Shown: positions 1-10,456, counted from the stretch's first letter. The stretch: DNA of 64,000 bases from Marinomonas balearica (GCF_004362145.1 NZ_SNXC01000015.1:1-64000), one strand, 5' to 3'. The notes: generated from the letters alone by a model not told the origin. Numbers and translations are program-made.

Positions 1-45
1 GTAGTGTGGGGGATCCCATGTGAGAGTAGGTCGTCGTCAAGCTTC
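1..45 (+). rRNA. rrf: 5S ribosomal RNA, 3' end only
   Basis: The first 45 bases match the conserved 3' part of bacterial 5S rRNA: the GTAGTGTGGGG arm, the CCCATGTGAGAGTAGG segment and the terminal stem strand. The 5' two thirds lie outside the window. A strong terminator follows directly, as expected at the end of an rRNA operon. Confidence 0.9.
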
Positions 46-53
46 TAATACAG

Positions 54-85
54 AAAGCCCTGATCAGAAATGGTCAGGGCTTTTC
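54..85 (+). terminator. Rho-independent terminator of the rRNA operon
   Basis: AAGCCCTGATCA and its near-perfect complement TGGTCAGGGCTT surround a GAAA tetraloop and run into TTTT. It lies eight bases after the 5S end. Confidence 0.9.
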
Positions 86-340
86 TCGTTTCTGAGATAG
101 GTAATTCAAATACTTATAGTTATCTTATCTCCATAAAAGCACCGTCATCTCATCGAACAATTTCCAGTATATCCCCAGTTCCTTCTACAGCCGTAAATCA
201 CTCTTTCTGTGAGCATCGAATATAACGCTTCATTTTCGTTAAATTTGATCTTGTCTCGAATCTGTAGTCTGCACAAAAGTACAAGCGTTGTCTGAAAAAG
301 CCTGTCAATCTTTTAAAGACGTAAATGACGTGTGCTAAAA
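86..340. other. Intergenic region between rRNA operon and threonine aldolase gene
   Basis: No coding potential or RNA structure was recognised here. It presumably holds the promoter of the threonine aldolase gene, but no convincing -35/-10 pair could be chosen by eye. Confidence 0.5.
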
Positions 341-355
341 AAGGAGAATGTAATT

Positions 356-1417
356 ATGAAAGTAGCTTTTACGAGCGACAATATCGCTGGCGCATCTGAA
401 GCCGTTGTGGAAGCGATCGTTTCGGCAGCAGCTTCTGGCGATGCGATGCCCTACGGTAACGATGACAGTACTGCATTGGTGACGCGAATGTTTGCTGAGC
501 TGTTTGAATGTGAAGTAGATGTCTTTCTTGTTTCAACAGGCACTGCGGCAAATGTGTTGAGTTTAAGCGCAATGACACCGCAATGGGGAAGTGTTTTTTG
601 CCATGAAGAGAGTCATTTACTGAACGATGAAAGTTCGGCTCCCGAGTTTTTCACTGGTGGCGCCCGTCTTGTCGGATTAGGTGGCTGTGATGCTAAGATA
701 AATCCGCAGCAACTTCGGAAGCTCGTTAATCAAAAAGTGGGAGATGTACATTCTTGTCAGCCTGCGGCGTTAAGCCTTTCTCAGGTCACTGAAGTGGGGA
801 GCGTATATTCGCTTGAAGAGATAAAAGAACTGACTGAGATCGCAAAATCGGCTGGTATTCCTACGCATATGGATGGCGCTAGATTCGCAAATGCGATTGT
901 CTCATTAGGGTGCACTCCGGCGGAAATGACATGGAAAGCGGGTGTTGATATTGTTTCTTTTGGCGCAACAAAAAACGGTGCAATGGCAGCAGAAGCTATC
1001 GTCGTTTTTAATCGCACTTTAACTGAGAGTTTGGATATACGTCGAAAGCGAGGTGGGCATTTGCATTCGAAAATGCGGTTATTGTCATCGCAAATGATTG
1101 CCTATCTATCGAATGATTTGTGGCGTAAAAACGCAAGCCATGCCAATGATATGATGACTTTTTTGCAAGATGGCCTGAGACAAATTACGAGTATTAAGAT
1201 AAACACACCAGCGCAAGCTAATATGTTGTTTTGTACGTTACCGGAAGGGATGGAGCAGTATTTATTAGAAGAAGGTTTTGCCTTTTATGGTGGACGTTGG
1301 GAAACAGGAGTTGTGCGTTTTGTAACCTCCTTTAGAACCCCTAAAGAAGGAATAGAGGCATTTATAGAAAGTGCCCAGCGTTTTCATGACCTTTATTGTT
1401 CCCCTGCACGAAACTGA
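356..1417 (+). CDS. ltaE: Low-specificity L-threonine aldolase
   Basis: PLP enzyme cleaving L-threonine/allo-threonine to glycine and acetaldehyde in the cytoplasm. It is a fold-type I beta-eliminating-lyase family protein of 353 residues, close to the family norm. The phosphate-binding TGTAAN is at 61-66, the aspartate contacting the PLP ring in HMDGAR at about 173, and the Schiff-base lysine in FGATKNGA at about 206. A GTG 24 bases upstream is also in frame, but AAGGAG (341-346) sits ten bases before the ATG at 356, so that start is preferred. It is monocistronic; its last 25 bases overlap the convergent AraC gene. Exact substrate preference (threonine or another beta-hydroxy amino acid) cannot be read from sequence. 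Confidence 0.88.
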   Translation: MKVAFTSDNIAGASEAVVEAIVSAAASGDAMPYGNDDSTALVTRMFAELFECEVDVFLVSTGTAANVLSLSAMTPQWGSVFCHEESHLLNDESSAPEFFTGGARLVGLGGCDAKINPQQLRKLVNQKVGDVHSCQPAALSLSQVTEVGSVYSLEEIKELTEIAKSAGIPTHMDGARFANAIVSLGCTPAEMTWKAGVDIVSFGATKNGAMAAEAIVVFNRTLTESLDIRRKRGGHLHSKMRLLSSQMIAYLSNDLWRKNASHANDMMTFLQDGLRQITSIKINTPAQANMLFCTLPEGMEQYLLEEGFAFYGGRWETGVVRFVTSFRTPKEGIEAFIESAQRFHDLYCSPARN

Positions 1418-2247
1418 GAAGGCGACACTCTAAATGCTTTCTTGAATGCTCGATTAAAATGACTCTGATCATAAAAGCCGACATCTGAAGAGATGTCGGT
1501 GATCCGCAAGTTAGTTTTTAGTAAATTATGGCGGGCTGATTCGAGTCGAAGATTTGTAAGCCAAGCATGAGGTGCAATCCCCAGCCTTTTTTGAAAGCGT
1601 CTGAGTAATTGAAAACGCGTCAGTTGTACTATTTCTGACAGATCATCTAAGTTTATTTTTTCGTGTAAGTTGGCCAAACAATAATCTCTGATTAACTTAA
1701 ATTCAATGTTGTTCAGTCCATCTTGTGTAGGTATCAACTTCGGGTTCATATGTAGATAGGAAAGAAGTTCAGTAAGCGTATTAGACCAAAGGCTGTCTAT
1801 ATGAAGTTGGTTGGCCGATTGTCTGGTGCTTAAGGCGTGTTTTAGGTGTAAAAAGCCGTTTGTAATATGGTTTCTCTCTATCACTGTTGGGCGGATAAAA
1901 TACTCTGCTTTGTCATCCCGGCGGCTTAACTCCGCATCTTCAAGCGCCTCTTGCATTAGTTTTGCTGATATTCGAAAGGTCGATAATTCATATTTGTCTT
2001 GTTGGTGCTGCGTTATCGGAGGCCTAAACGTTCCATCATGCACTTCTCCGGGGGGAACGATGCAAATTTGCCCAGGAAGGAGAGACATTTTTTGGCCTTG
2101 GACGGATTGCTCTAGTGCTCCTTGGGCTACTAATCCAATATGAAACTCTAGGTGAAAGTGTGGCTCGAACTTCACTTTAGACATTTTTGCTTCGCTAATT
2201 GTTAACCCAGGAAGCTCATCGATGTGTTGGTAGCGTAAAAGTGTCAT
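1393..2247 (-). CDS. AraC family transcriptional regulator (cupin sensor)
   Basis: Cytoplasmic DNA-binding regulator of 284 residues. The N-terminal half is an AraC-type cupin: histidines in FEPHFHLEFHIGLV, then LLPGQICIVPPGEVHDG, the usual barrel motif. The C-terminal 100 residues carry two helix-turn-helix motifs, the second ending in the family signature DVGFYDQSHFNRAFKKAFR. The ligand is unknown. The gene converges on ltaE, with 25 bp of overlapping 3' ends, so it is not clearly its regulator; the target may be distal. An AAGGAA lies upstream of the ATG. Confidence 0.9.
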   Translation of the reverse strand: MTLLRYQHIDELPGLTISEAKMSKVKFEPHFHLEFHIGLVAQGALEQSVQGQKMSLLPGQICIVPPGEVHDGTFRPPITQHQQDKYELSTFRISAKLMQEALEDAELSRRDDKAEYFIRPTVIERNHITNGFLHLKHALSTRQSANQLHIDSLWSNTLTELLSYLHMNPKLIPTQDGLNNIEFKLIRDYCLANLHEKINLDDLSEIVQLTRFQLLRRFQKRLGIAPHAWLTNLRLESARHNLLKTNLRITDISSDVGFYDQSHFNRAFKKAFRVSPSQFRAGEQ

Positions 2248-2473
2248 TGAGTTTAATTCCTTTATGAAACTCGAAAATCAGTGCAGGTTATAAGTGCAGA
2301 GTATCCAGTAAATTAGACTAACTTGAATCCGGATACATTAAAACCTCTCTTTTTCGACGGTTGAATATAGAAATTTAACTTGGTTTTAAATAGACTTCCT
2401 TTCGTCTATAAAGTGCGCTCATGGAATGAGTGTAATATTCATATTCTCGTCTACGACGACAAGGAAGCTCTAT

Positions 2474-3481
2474 ATGATCTTGGATAACCAAAGTTCTTTT
2501 CAGGTCAGTTTAATCCCCAGTGTGTCTCAAAAAGGTCTCGAGCAAAATACGCTTGTGATTAAAGTATGTTATCGATTCTCTATGGACGGTGAGCTGGTTC
2601 CAACAGATGGAGATGAAATCAGTTTGCTTGAGTCATTCTATGGTGATCCGAGTTGTTCAAGTATTGAGACTACTTATGAAGGTGCGCCATTTAAAGAAGG
2701 TTTTGAAGTCTTAATCCAAGGGAAGTGTTTCCCTGAAAAACATCAAAACGCCTTATTTCTAACAGCGTCATTATCAGAGTCCTCAACGGGTTCCAGCCGC
2801 TTGTTCTGGCAGAAATCAGTCAATGTCTTTGGTGAGCGTCACATAAAAAATACTGTGTTCGGTAAGACGTCTACTCGACCTGAGCTATTAGGAGAGTTCG
2901 ACTTAAAATGGGAAAACAGTTTCGGTGGACGATGCGTCGCGCCAAACAATAAACGTTTTGATCATAACCCAGTGGGAGTAGGGTGGAAGCCCAAAAAAAC
3001 AGGTGTCAACCGGTTGCCCAATATTCTAAATGAGTCGATTTCTTCGTTACCTCGTCGTTCGGAACGTGCGACTGGTTTTGCTCCGATTGCCAGTCAATGG
3101 GCTCCAAGATTAGCGTTGTACGAGCAATATTCTAAGGCGTTACTTGATGTTAACTCCTCTCTCCCAGAAGCTTACTGTGTCGCGCCATCGAACCTTTACA
3201 ATTGTGCTCCACTGGACCAGCAATTCAAAAAAACGCCTATTTTCCCCTGTCAGTTGATACTTGAAAATTGGTATAGAGAGGCTCCAAATTTAGAATTAAT
3301 GATAAAGGAGGCTGAGATGAGTCTATGGCATATGCCGCATTTCCAGCGCCCTAAAAAACTAATTCCAAAGTGTGATACGCTTTTAGTCAATACAACCAAA
3401 CAAGAAGTAACCTTGCTTTATCGAATAGGTCTAGAGAAGTCGGAGCGCGATCATGATTCTGATGTGATTTTAGTTGAATAG
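2474..3481 (+). CDS. DUF2169 domain protein
   Basis: A 335-residue soluble protein without signal peptide or membrane segment. The DUF2169 hallmarks are visible: an N-terminal block around DGDEISLLESFYGDPS, then VFGER, the central WENSFGG(R) motif with the downstream NPVGVGW, and a C-terminal region with GFAPIASQWAPR. Family members are commonly encoded with type VI secretion or PAAR/VgrG cargo genes and are thought to act as adaptors or chaperones; that is family knowledge, not seen here, because no secretion gene flanks it. An in-frame ATG 48 bases upstream exists, but AAGGAA (2461-2466) favours the start at 2474. Stand-alone gene. Confidence 0.8.
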   Translation: MILDNQSSFQVSLIPSVSQKGLEQNTLVIKVCYRFSMDGELVPTDGDEISLLESFYGDPSCSSIETTYEGAPFKEGFEVLIQGKCFPEKHQNALFLTASLSESSTGSSRLFWQKSVNVFGERHIKNTVFGKTSTRPELLGEFDLKWENSFGGRCVAPNNKRFDHNPVGVGWKPKKTGVNRLPNILNESISSLPRRSERATGFAPIASQWAPRLALYEQYSKALLDVNSSLPEAYCVAPSNLYNCAPLDQQFKKTPIFPCQLILENWYREAPNLELMIKEAEMSLWHMPHFQRPKKLIPKCDTLLVNTTKQEVTLLYRIGLEKSERDHDSDVILVE

Positions 3482-3588
3482 CTTAGTAACCCGATTAGCA
3501 TAAAGCATGAATAATTGCTTTGATCATGTCAGAGGGGATTAAAAACTGTATATGGAATATACGAGCGGCGTTATTGTAATACACATTG

Positions 3589-4746
3589 TTAGTCTGTTTT
3601 AAACTGACATGATTGATTTCTTCCGTGTTCTTTTGCTTGGTAAAGCGCTTGATCTGCGGCGGAATATAGAGAGTCCATGGTGGCGACGTCAAATTGGCTG
3701 CTGTGGGCCACTCCGACAGACACCGTTATGTTATCTGAAATAGTGCTGAGTTTGTGTGGGATGGAAAGGTCTTCAATAGCTGTCCTTATGGTCTCTGCTA
3801 GAGTTTGGCCATCTTCATACTCTAGACCACTGTAAATGCAAGCAAACTCTTCACCTCCAACGCGATAAGAATCTAGCCCTGATATTTCTTTGTTGAAGGA
3901 AGCGAGTCGTTTGGATATAACTTGAAGCGCTTTGTCCCCTGCAACATGTCCCATGCTGTCATTAAACATTTTAAAAAAGTCGACATCAAAGACTATTAAG
4001 GTGACTGGAGTTCGCGTCCGATTGTATCTTTCAACCGCTTGACGTAAATGGACGTTAAATTGACGTCGATTATAGAGTTGGGTGAGAGGGTCTTCTTTAG
4101 ATAGCCGGTTTAGTTTATTTCGTTGCTTAAAAATTAGAAGCAAAAAATAGGAAAGAACCCCTAAAAACAAAATAAATACGACAATGAGGACATTAATAGC
4201 AGTAGCAACGTTGGACAATTTGGTGACATAATTTTCAGTATGATGACGTAAAAATTTACTGCCTTGGCTGAACATTTCTGCATTGACTATTTTGAGTTTG
4301 AGTACTTGATACGATAGTTGCCTTGTGTATTCTAGCTCGTCGTCAAATGGGCTTCTAAGTAGAGTCTCTAATGCGAGAGTCTGCTTTTCAAATTCGTCTA
4401 TTTCTTTCCACAAGTGCGATTTGTCTAAATTTGTATCTAGCGCTCCCCAAGTCCCGCGAATGTTGACTATTCTGTACTTGAGTTGTTCTGTTCGGTTGAT
4501 CATAGAACGGCTGTTGTAGGGAAGTGAGTAGCGCTTTCTAAGCCACATTTCTTGTTCGATCAGAGCAACTTGACTAATCGATTGGTGAAGTTGGTAACGA
4601 ATTTCATGCGGCGTTGTACCGACATTTTTTTGGATATCTTGAATGCTATTTTTAAACTTTAATAGGCTGCTGCCTAAGCCTGCTAAGATGATAATAACAA
4701 TGAGCAGGGATGCGATATGAAATGGGCGAGATTTAGATAAATTCAC
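3589..4746 (-). CDS. Membrane-anchored diguanylate cyclase (GGDEF)
   Basis: 385 residues. A first membrane helix (about 12-30), a periplasmic helical region of about 150 residues without a recognised named sensor domain, a second helix (about 182-206), then a cytoplasmic GGDEF domain. The active motif GGEEF is at 297-301, with the upstream DPLTQLYNRR and the metal-site FDVDFFKMFND, so it should make cyclic di-GMP from GTP. The usual inhibitory RxxD site five residues before GGEEF is not present (SGLD at the shifted position), suggesting weak product inhibition. Start is GTG at 4746, two bases after the stop of the decayed upstream reading frame, with AAGG as a weak ribosome site. Confidence 0.9.
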   Translation of the reverse strand: MNLSKSRPFHIASLLIVIIILAGLGSSLLKFKNSIQDIQKNVGTTPHEIRYQLHQSISQVALIEQEMWLRKRYSLPYNSRSMINRTEQLKYRIVNIRGTWGALDTNLDKSHLWKEIDEFEKQTLALETLLRSPFDDELEYTRQLSYQVLKLKIVNAEMFSQGSKFLRHHTENYVTKLSNVATAINVLIVVFILFLGVLSYFLLLIFKQRNKLNRLSKEDPLTQLYNRRQFNVHLRQAVERYNRTRTPVTLIVFDVDFFKMFNDSMGHVAGDKALQVISKRLASFNKEISGLDSYRVGGEEFACIYSGLEYEDGQTLAETIRTAIEDLSIPHKLSTISDNITVSVGVAHSSQFDVATMDSLYSAADQALYQAKEHGRNQSCQFKTD

Positions 4747-4747
4747 G

Positions 4748-5038
4748 TTACTTGGCCCTTAATATCTGAGTTAAGCTCCGGGTTCTGCTGTTGCTCTTTT
4801 TTGTCAGATTTGTAGACCAGATTAGCCGATATGGTGATTTAGCGTTACTGTGTGGCGGAGTGCCATCGATTGAACGTGCAATGATAGAGGACTTGATATC
4901 TTGTTCTTTGGAATGCATAGTCTTAGCGTAATTATCAGAGGCTTCTAAATAGAGTAGCTCAAAATTTAGAATACCTGCATATCTAAGAACGACAAGCAAC
5001 TTAGTGTCCACAAAGTTGCTGATTTCATCGATATCGTA
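4748..5038 (-). pseudogene. Relic of a periplasmic solute-binding-like protein
   Basis: About 96 open codons on the minus strand directly before the diguanylate cyclase. The tail reads like the last part of a family 3 extracellular binding protein: NAKSPYRLIWSTNLT resembles the SPYxxxWxKxLT segment, followed by a charged helix ending LTQILRAK. Upstream of 5038 the frame hits stops, and no lipobox or signal peptide is present, so the N-terminal two thirds are gone. The relic was probably once co-transcribed with the cyclase. Assignment rests on eyeballed similarity only. Confidence 0.4.
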
Positions 5039-5143
5039 TCAACGTAAGCTTCATGGGGCGTTATATCAGTCAAATTTTCGAAGCTATGGTCTTGCTACCG
5101 TTGGACAGAGTATATTCGAAGGCATTGCTCGAATAGGTAATAT

Positions 5144-5701
5144 TTATCCGCCTAAAATGATGACAGAGTGGGCGAGTACTTCAATTACCAGCTTCCCGAG
5201 TGTCAATTCATTGTAATTCAATTTGATTTCCATCGTATTAAGTTCATACGTTTTCTGTCCTAAATTGACCTTAATCCCAGATACAAAAACAGGGGCTGTG
5301 CCCATTACTGAGCCTTTTAGCTGAATGGCCCTATCATCGCTTTTGTCGACTTCTAAGTCTGTAATTTTTGTTTCATTTCGTGTTAATTGCGCGTTTGAAA
5401 AATCAAAGAGCGGTTGCTTATCTGCAGTATGAGGCTCGAGAGATAATGCTAGTATCCATTGGCCATCTTCTTTGTTAAACACATCAGGTGTTGAAGACTG
5501 CTCTGCATTTACTTTCACATTAATAATCAAGTCATCACAAGAAAATTGTAGATCAGATGATTCTATTACTTCTTGTTTGCAGGCTTCATTATTGGCAACG
5601 GTTTTCTCGCCGGGTGTTATTTGGACTTGTGTACAGGCAGTTAATGTTGCGCAAATTAAGGCAAATAGTAAGTGGTTTAGGTATTTTATATAATTGTTCA
5701 T
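5144..5701 (-). CDS. Predicted lipoprotein of unknown function
   Basis: 185 residues with a lipoprotein signal peptide: hydrophobic stretch LLFALICATL then the lipobox LTAC with the lipidated cysteine at about 23. The mature part is acidic with alternating beta-like segments (WILALSLEPH, AIQLKGSVMG, TYELNTMEIKLNY) and two cysteines, suggesting a small beta-sandwich. AAAGGA lies six bases before the second ATG, so the start at 5701 is preferred over the one at 5707. No family recognised. It stands alone between xseA and the cyclase relic, all on the minus strand. Confidence 0.7.
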   Translation of the reverse strand: MNNYIKYLNHLLFALICATLTACTQVQITPGEKTVANNEACKQEVIESSDLQFSCDDLIINVKVNAEQSSTPDVFNKEDGQWILALSLEPHTADKQPLFDFSNAQLTRNETKITDLEVDKSDDRAIQLKGSVMGTAPVFVSGIKVNLGQKTYELNTMEIKLNYNELTLGKLVIEVLAHSVIILGG

Positions 5702-5798
5702 GATCATTCCTTTAGCGCAATTCAGCCGTATATTTTACGTGATTTATAGGGTTTTAGCGAATTACGCTATTTGTGTTATTTGAGCTGTCCGTCTGGAT

Positions 5799-7160
5799 TC
5801 ATGAAACACTATTAGGTTTATTGAGCTGAGTTACCATGCAATCAAAGGAGCCGTCTTCGACGCGTATGTTTACGGTATCGCCCTCGTTGACTTCATTCAT
5901 TGAACGGATGGCTTTTTCGTGTGTTGTTGCAATCGCATAACCTCTGCCTAACGTATTGAGCGGGCTGACTAGATGTAATTGCTCCGCTAGTCTAGAAAAA
6001 GCGGTACTTTTTGTTGTCATTGAGTTTTGAAGCGCTTTAGTTAAGCGTTTCTCCAGCTGACCTATGTATGACTGTTCTTTCTGAATGTTTCTGATAGGGG
6101 ACGCCGCATCGAGCCGTAAGTGATTTTTTTCTACTTGATTTTTACTCTGATCAATATTTCGTCGAATGGCTTCTGTCAGTTGGTGGCTAAGTCCGTTTAA
6201 TTTATTTTGTTGTATTTCGAGACGTTCTTTAGGGTGACGGATTCGTTTTATTAAAAAGTCTAATTTTTGCTGAGAGGTTTGAGTTAAATTCTCAATTCGT
6301 CTAATCAGTTTGTTTTCTGACTGCTGTACATGCGATAGCAAGCTGTTTACGTCGGGGCTAAGTAACTCTGCGGCGGCCGTGGGTGTTGCTGCCCGAACAT
6401 CAGCGACAAAATCTGCAACAGTAAAGTCTGTTTCATGCCCTACCGCCGAAATAATGGGAGTGGAACATTGAAAAATACTACGAGCTAAAGACTCATCGTT
6501 AAAACTCCATAGATCCTCAAGCGAACCGCCGCCTCGACCAAGAATAATCGCGTCAAAATGTCCGCTACTGTCAGCTCTTTCTAACTGTTTTGTTAAATTT
6601 ACAGCTGCGCCTTGGCCCTGGACGAGCGAAGGCAATATTGTAAGCTCAGTCAAAGGAAAGCGACGCTTAAAAGCGATGACCATATCTCGGATTGCGGCAC
6701 CTGCTGGGGATGTTATGATTGCAATACGTTCAGGGCGTTCTGGCAACGGCTTTTTATGAGCTTGATCAAACAGGCCTTCGAATTGCAGTTTAGCTTTAAG
6801 CCGTTCGTACGCAGCTTGCAGCGCTCCTTCTCCCGCTGACTCCATTCCCTCAATGGTCAGTTGACAGTCTCCACGTGGTCCGTAAAACGTGACTTTTGCT
6901 CTTAGTCGTACATGATCTCCATCTTTGGGGCGAAATCGAACCGCAGCGTTGCGGTTTTTAAACATGGCACAACGGATTTGAGCTTTGTCATCTTTGAGAG
7001 AAAAGTACCAATGTCCGGATGCTGGACGAGCGAAATTGGATATTTCTCCTTCCACTAGAATCCAAGGTAAACTGGCCTCAAGAAGCTGCTGTATCTGTCT
7101 ATTAAGTTCCGATACGCTAAAAGTAGGTTCTGAAGTGTGTAAAGTTGTAAATTTTTTCAT
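5799..7160 (-). CDS. xseA: Exodeoxyribonuclease VII large subunit
   Basis: Catalytic large subunit of the ATP-independent single-strand exonuclease VII. 453 residues, matching E. coli XseA (456). The N-terminal OB-fold region carries [27 protein letters not shown], then the nuclease core with [31 protein letters not shown] and [29 protein letters not shown], then a long coiled coil (about 265-380) and a conserved LGRGYAI tail. The longer frame begins with TTG; the ATG one codon later is used. It lies divergent to guaB with 92 bases between starts. The small subunit xseB is not in the window. Confidence 0.97.
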   Translation of the reverse strand: MKKFTTLHTSEPTFSVSELNRQIQQLLEASLPWILVEGEISNFARPASGHWYFSLKDDKAQIRCAMFKNRNAAVRFRPKDGDHVRLRAKVTFYGPRGDCQLTIEGMESAGEGALQAAYERLKAKLQFEGLFDQAHKKPLPERPERIAIITSPAGAAIRDMVIAFKRRFPLTELTILPSLVQGQGAAVNLTKQLERADSSGHFDAIILGRGGGSLEDLWSFNDESLARSIFQCSTPIISAVGHETDFTVADFVADVRAATPTAAAELLSPDVNSLLSHVQQSENKLIRRIENLTQTSQQKLDFLIKRIRHPKERLEIQQNKLNGLSHQLTEAIRRNIDQSKNQVEKNHLRLDAASPIRNIQKEQSYIGQLEKRLTKALQNSMTTKSTAFSRLAEQLHLVSPLNTLGRGYAIATTHEKAIRSMNEVNEGDTVNIRVEDGSFDCMVTQLNKPNSVS

Positions 7161-7252
7161 CAATCACTCATGGTTTTGATTTACCAAACGGCCTTCTTAA
7201 GATAGAATTACTTGCCATCTTAACACCCTGTTGGCATTGGAAACTCCCCACT

Positions 7253-8725
7253 ATGTTGCGAATCGTTCAAGAAGCTTTAACGTTTGATGACGTTCTGCTT
7301 ATCCCTGGCTATTCTGAAGTCTTACCGAAAGACGTGAGCCTAAAAACGCGTATCTCAAAAGGTATCGAACTCAATATTCCTCTTGTTTCGGCAGCAATGG
7401 ATACGGTTACTGAACATCGTATGGCAATTGCATTAGCGCAAGAAGGTGGCATTGGCATCATTCATAAAAACCTTACCATTGAAGAGCAATCGGCAGAAGT
7501 GCGTCGAGTAAAAAAATTCGAAAGTGGTATCGTTCGTGACCCTGTGACAATCAATCCAAGCGCCAGTGTTCGTGAGTTGATGGCGTTGACATCAGCACAC
7601 AACATTTCTGGTGTACCCGTTGTAGAAGGCAGTGATTTGGTTGGTATTGTTACCAGTCGCGATGTCCGTTTTGTAAAGGACTTCGATCAGTCGGTTGCTG
7701 ATATCATGACACCAAAAGAGCGTTTGGTTACGATTGAAGAAGAAAACGCGTCTCAAGGCCGAGTTCGTAAAATGCTTCATGAGCACCGCATTGAAAAAGT
7801 TCTTATTGTAAACGATAAGTTTGAGCTTCGCGGCATGATGACTGTGACCGATATCAATAAGGCAAGAACCTACCCTGATGCTTGTAAAGACGAGCAAGGT
7901 AGTCTTCGTTGTGGTGCAGCGGTTGGAACGGGTGCAGACACAGAAGAACGTGTCACAGCACTGGCAGAAGCAGGAGTTGACCTTATCGTTGTTGACACCG
8001 CTCATGGTCATTCTAAAGGTGTAATTGATCGTGTTCGCTGGGTGAAAGAAAACTTCCCCCATATTCAAGTAGTGGGTGGTAACATCGCGACGGCAGAGGC
8101 CGCAATTGCATTAGCAGACGCAGGTGCAGACGGTGTAAAAGTGGGCATTGGCCCAGGTTCAATTTGTACCACTCGTATCGTTGCTGGTGTGGGTGTTCCG
8201 CAAATTAGCGCGGTAGCGAACGTCGCAGAAGCGATGAATCCACGCGGTATTCCTGTGATTGCGGATGGTGGTGTACGTTTTTCTGGCGACATTGCTAAAG
8301 CAATTGCAGCAGGAGCAAGCGTTATCATGGTCGGCGGATTACTTGCAGGTACTGATGAAGCTCCAGGTGAAGTCGTATTGTTCCAAGGACGTTCATTCAA
8401 AGCGTATCGTGGAATGGGATCGCTGGGCGCCATGTCACAATCTCAAGGCTCCAGTGACCGATACTTCCAAGATGCAAACAGCGGTGTCGAAAAATTAGTA
8501 CCAGAAGGTATTGAAGGACGTGTTCCTTCTAAAGGCCCAATGGCGGCAGTTGTCCATCAGCTTATTGGCGGTGTGCGCGCATCCATGGGGTATACTGGTT
8601 CTGCAAATATTGAGACAATGCGTACGAAAACACAGTTTTCTCAGATTACAGGCGCAGGTATGCGTGAAAGCCACGTACATGACGTGACAATCACTAAAGA
8701 AGCGCCGAACTACCAAGCTGGCTAA
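7253..8725 (+). CDS. guaB: Inosine-5'-monophosphate dehydrogenase
   Basis: Converts IMP to XMP with NAD+, the first committed step of GMP synthesis. 490 residues as in the family. TIM-barrel start [11 protein letters not shown], two CBS domains (about 95-205, typical regulatory insert), the catalytic loop [10 protein letters not shown] with Cys305, and the flap motif region [10 protein letters not shown]. It is followed by a strong hairpin and then guaA. The terminator between them suggests partial uncoupling of the classical guaBA operon. Confidence 0.98.
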   Translation: MLRIVQEALTFDDVLLIPGYSEVLPKDVSLKTRISKGIELNIPLVSAAMDTVTEHRMAIALAQEGGIGIIHKNLTIEEQSAEVRRVKKFESGIVRDPVTINPSASVRELMALTSAHNISGVPVVEGSDLVGIVTSRDVRFVKDFDQSVADIMTPKERLVTIEEENASQGRVRKMLHEHRIEKVLIVNDKFELRGMMTVTDINKARTYPDACKDEQGSLRCGAAVGTGADTEERVTALAEAGVDLIVVDTAHGHSKGVIDRVRWVKENFPHIQVVGGNIATAEAAIALADAGADGVKVGIGPGSICTTRIVAGVGVPQISAVANVAEAMNPRGIPVIADGGVRFSGDIAKAIAAGASVIMVGGLLAGTDEAPGEVVLFQGRSFKAYRGMGSLGAMSQSQGSSDRYFQDANSGVEKLVPEGIEGRVPSKGPMAAVVHQLIGGVRASMGYTGSANIETMRTKTQFSQITGAGMRESHVHDVTITKEAPNYQAG

Positions 8726-8746
8726 GTTTGTTAGTGAAAGAAACTC

Positions 8747-8780
8747 AGATGGGGTGTCTATGACACCCCATCTTTATTTT
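8747..8780 (+). terminator. Hairpin terminator or attenuator between guaB and guaA
   Basis: Twelve-base perfect stem AGATGGGGTGTC / GACACCCCATCT with a TAT loop, followed by TTATTTTATT. It looks like an intrinsic terminator, perhaps leaky, since guaA starts only 56 bases later. Confidence 0.85.
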
Positions 8781-8835
8781 ATTACTTAATATTGATACGT
8801 AGCCCTTTTATAAAAAGGTGAAGGATAGGCTAATA

Positions 8836-10413
8836 ATGTCGCAAGATATCCACGCTCATAAGATACTTATTTTAGATTTTGGTTCTCAATACACTCAGTT
8901 GATTGCACGTCGTGTTCGTGAAATTGGCGTCTTCTGTGAAATTCGAGCGTTCGATATGGACGATCAGGAAATCATCGATTTTGCTCCTAAAGGCATTATC
9001 TTAGCGGGTGGTCCTGAGTCGGTTGCAGAAGAAGGCTCACCGCGCGCTCCTGAAGCGGTATTTTCTTTAGGTGTTCCTGTACTTGGCATTTGTTATGGCA
9101 TGCAAACAATGGCTGAGCAAATGGGCGGTAAAGTACAGTGCTCGGACGTACGTGAGTTTGGCTACGCTCAAATTCGCTCCCATGAAAACTACGCATTGTT
9201 AAATGGAATCTCGGATCACATCGCCAATAATGGTGTGCCATTACTTGATGTTTGGATGAGCCATGGAGATAAAGTTGTTGAAATGCCCGAAGGCTTTTCT
9301 TTAATGGCGTCTACTGAAAGTTGTCCTATTGCAGGTATGGCAAACGAAGCGAAGAAGTTCTACGGCGTTCAATTCCATCCTGAAGTAACACACACCAAGC
9401 AAGGCGGCTTAATCTTATCACGATTTGTTGCCGATATTTGTGAATGTAAAACACTGTGGACACCTGCAAATATTGCTGATGATGCGATCACGCGCATGCG
9501 TAATCAAGTAGGCGACAAAAAGGTCCTACTAGCACTTTCTGGTGGTGTTGATTCCTCGGTTGTTGCAGCCCTTTTGCATAAAGCCATTGGCGACAAATTG
9601 ACATGTGTTTTTGTGGATAATGGTTTACTTCGTTTAGACGAAGGCGATCAAGTAATGTCTATGTTTGCAGAAAACATGGGTGTGAATGTGATTCGTGTTA
9701 ATGCACAAGAACTGTTCCTAGGAAAACTTGCTGGTGTTGCTGACCCCGAGCAGAAACGTAAGATTATCGGTAATACTTTTATCGATATTTTTGACGAAGA
9801 AGCGGCTAAATTAACAGACGTTGATTTTCTAGCTCAAGGTACGATTTACCCTGATGTTATTGAGTCTGCAGCTTCTAAAACAGGTAAAGCGCATGTGATT
9901 AAATCTCACCATAATGTGGGTGGCCTTCCTGAAGACATGCAATTCGAATTGGTAGAACCTCTTCGTGAGCTGTTTAAAGATGAAGTTCGCAAACTGGGTG
10001 TTGAGCTTGGTTTACCTCCACACATGGTTTACCGCCATCCGTTCCCAGGACCAGGCTTAGGCGTTCGTATCTTAGGTGAAGTTAAAAAAGACTACGCAGA
10101 CATATTACGTCGTGCGGATGCTATCTTCATCGAAGAGTTGCGTGCATCAGGCTGGTACGATAAAACCAGTCAGGCATTTGCTGTGTTCTTGCCAGTGAAG
10201 TCTGTGGGCGTTGTTGGTGATGGTCGTCGTTACGAGTACGTCGTAGCACTACGAGCGGTAGAAACAATTGATTTCATGACCGCTCGATGGGCACATCTTC
10301 CTTATGATCTTTTGGAAAAAGTTTCAGGTCGTATTATCAACGAGATTGAGCATATTTCTCGTGTTACTTATGACGTGTCGTCAAAACCACCCGCTACGAT
10401 TGAGTGGGAGTAG
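8836..10413 (+). CDS. guaA: GMP synthase (glutamine-hydrolysing)
   Basis: Aminates XMP to GMP using glutamine and ATP. 525 residues from the ATG at 8836, the same length as E. coli GuaA. Class I amidotransferase domain: nucleophile Cys86 in LGICYGMQ, His181 and Glu183 in [11 protein letters not shown]-pyrophosphatase P-loop SGGVDSS at 235-241, and a C-terminal dimerisation domain ending in TIEWE. An upstream in-frame GTG (8818) is rejected because AAGGA (8820-8824) is placed for the ATG. It completes the guanine nucleotide pathway with guaB. Confidence 0.98.
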   Translation: MSQDIHAHKILILDFGSQYTQLIARRVREIGVFCEIRAFDMDDQEIIDFAPKGIILAGGPESVAEEGSPRAPEAVFSLGVPVLGICYGMQTMAEQMGGKVQCSDVREFGYAQIRSHENYALLNGISDHIANNGVPLLDVWMSHGDKVVEMPEGFSLMASTESCPIAGMANEAKKFYGVQFHPEVTHTKQGGLILSRFVADICECKTLWTPANIADDAITRMRNQVGDKKVLLALSGGVDSSVVAALLHKAIGDKLTCVFVDNGLLRLDEGDQVMSMFAENMGVNVIRVNAQELFLGKLAGVADPEQKRKIIGNTFIDIFDEEAAKLTDVDFLAQGTIYPDVIESAASKTGKAHVIKSHHNVGGLPEDMQFELVEPLRELFKDEVRKLGVELGLPPHMVYRHPFPGPGLGVRILGEVKKDYADILRRADAIFIEELRASGWYDKTSQAFAVFLPVKSVGVVGDGRRYEYVVALRAVETIDFMTARWAHLPYDLLEKVSGRIINEIEHISRVTYDVSSKPPATIEWE

Positions 10414-10456
10414 TATCGTAAAACATACAACAAGTATGTACCGTTTTCATACTAAT

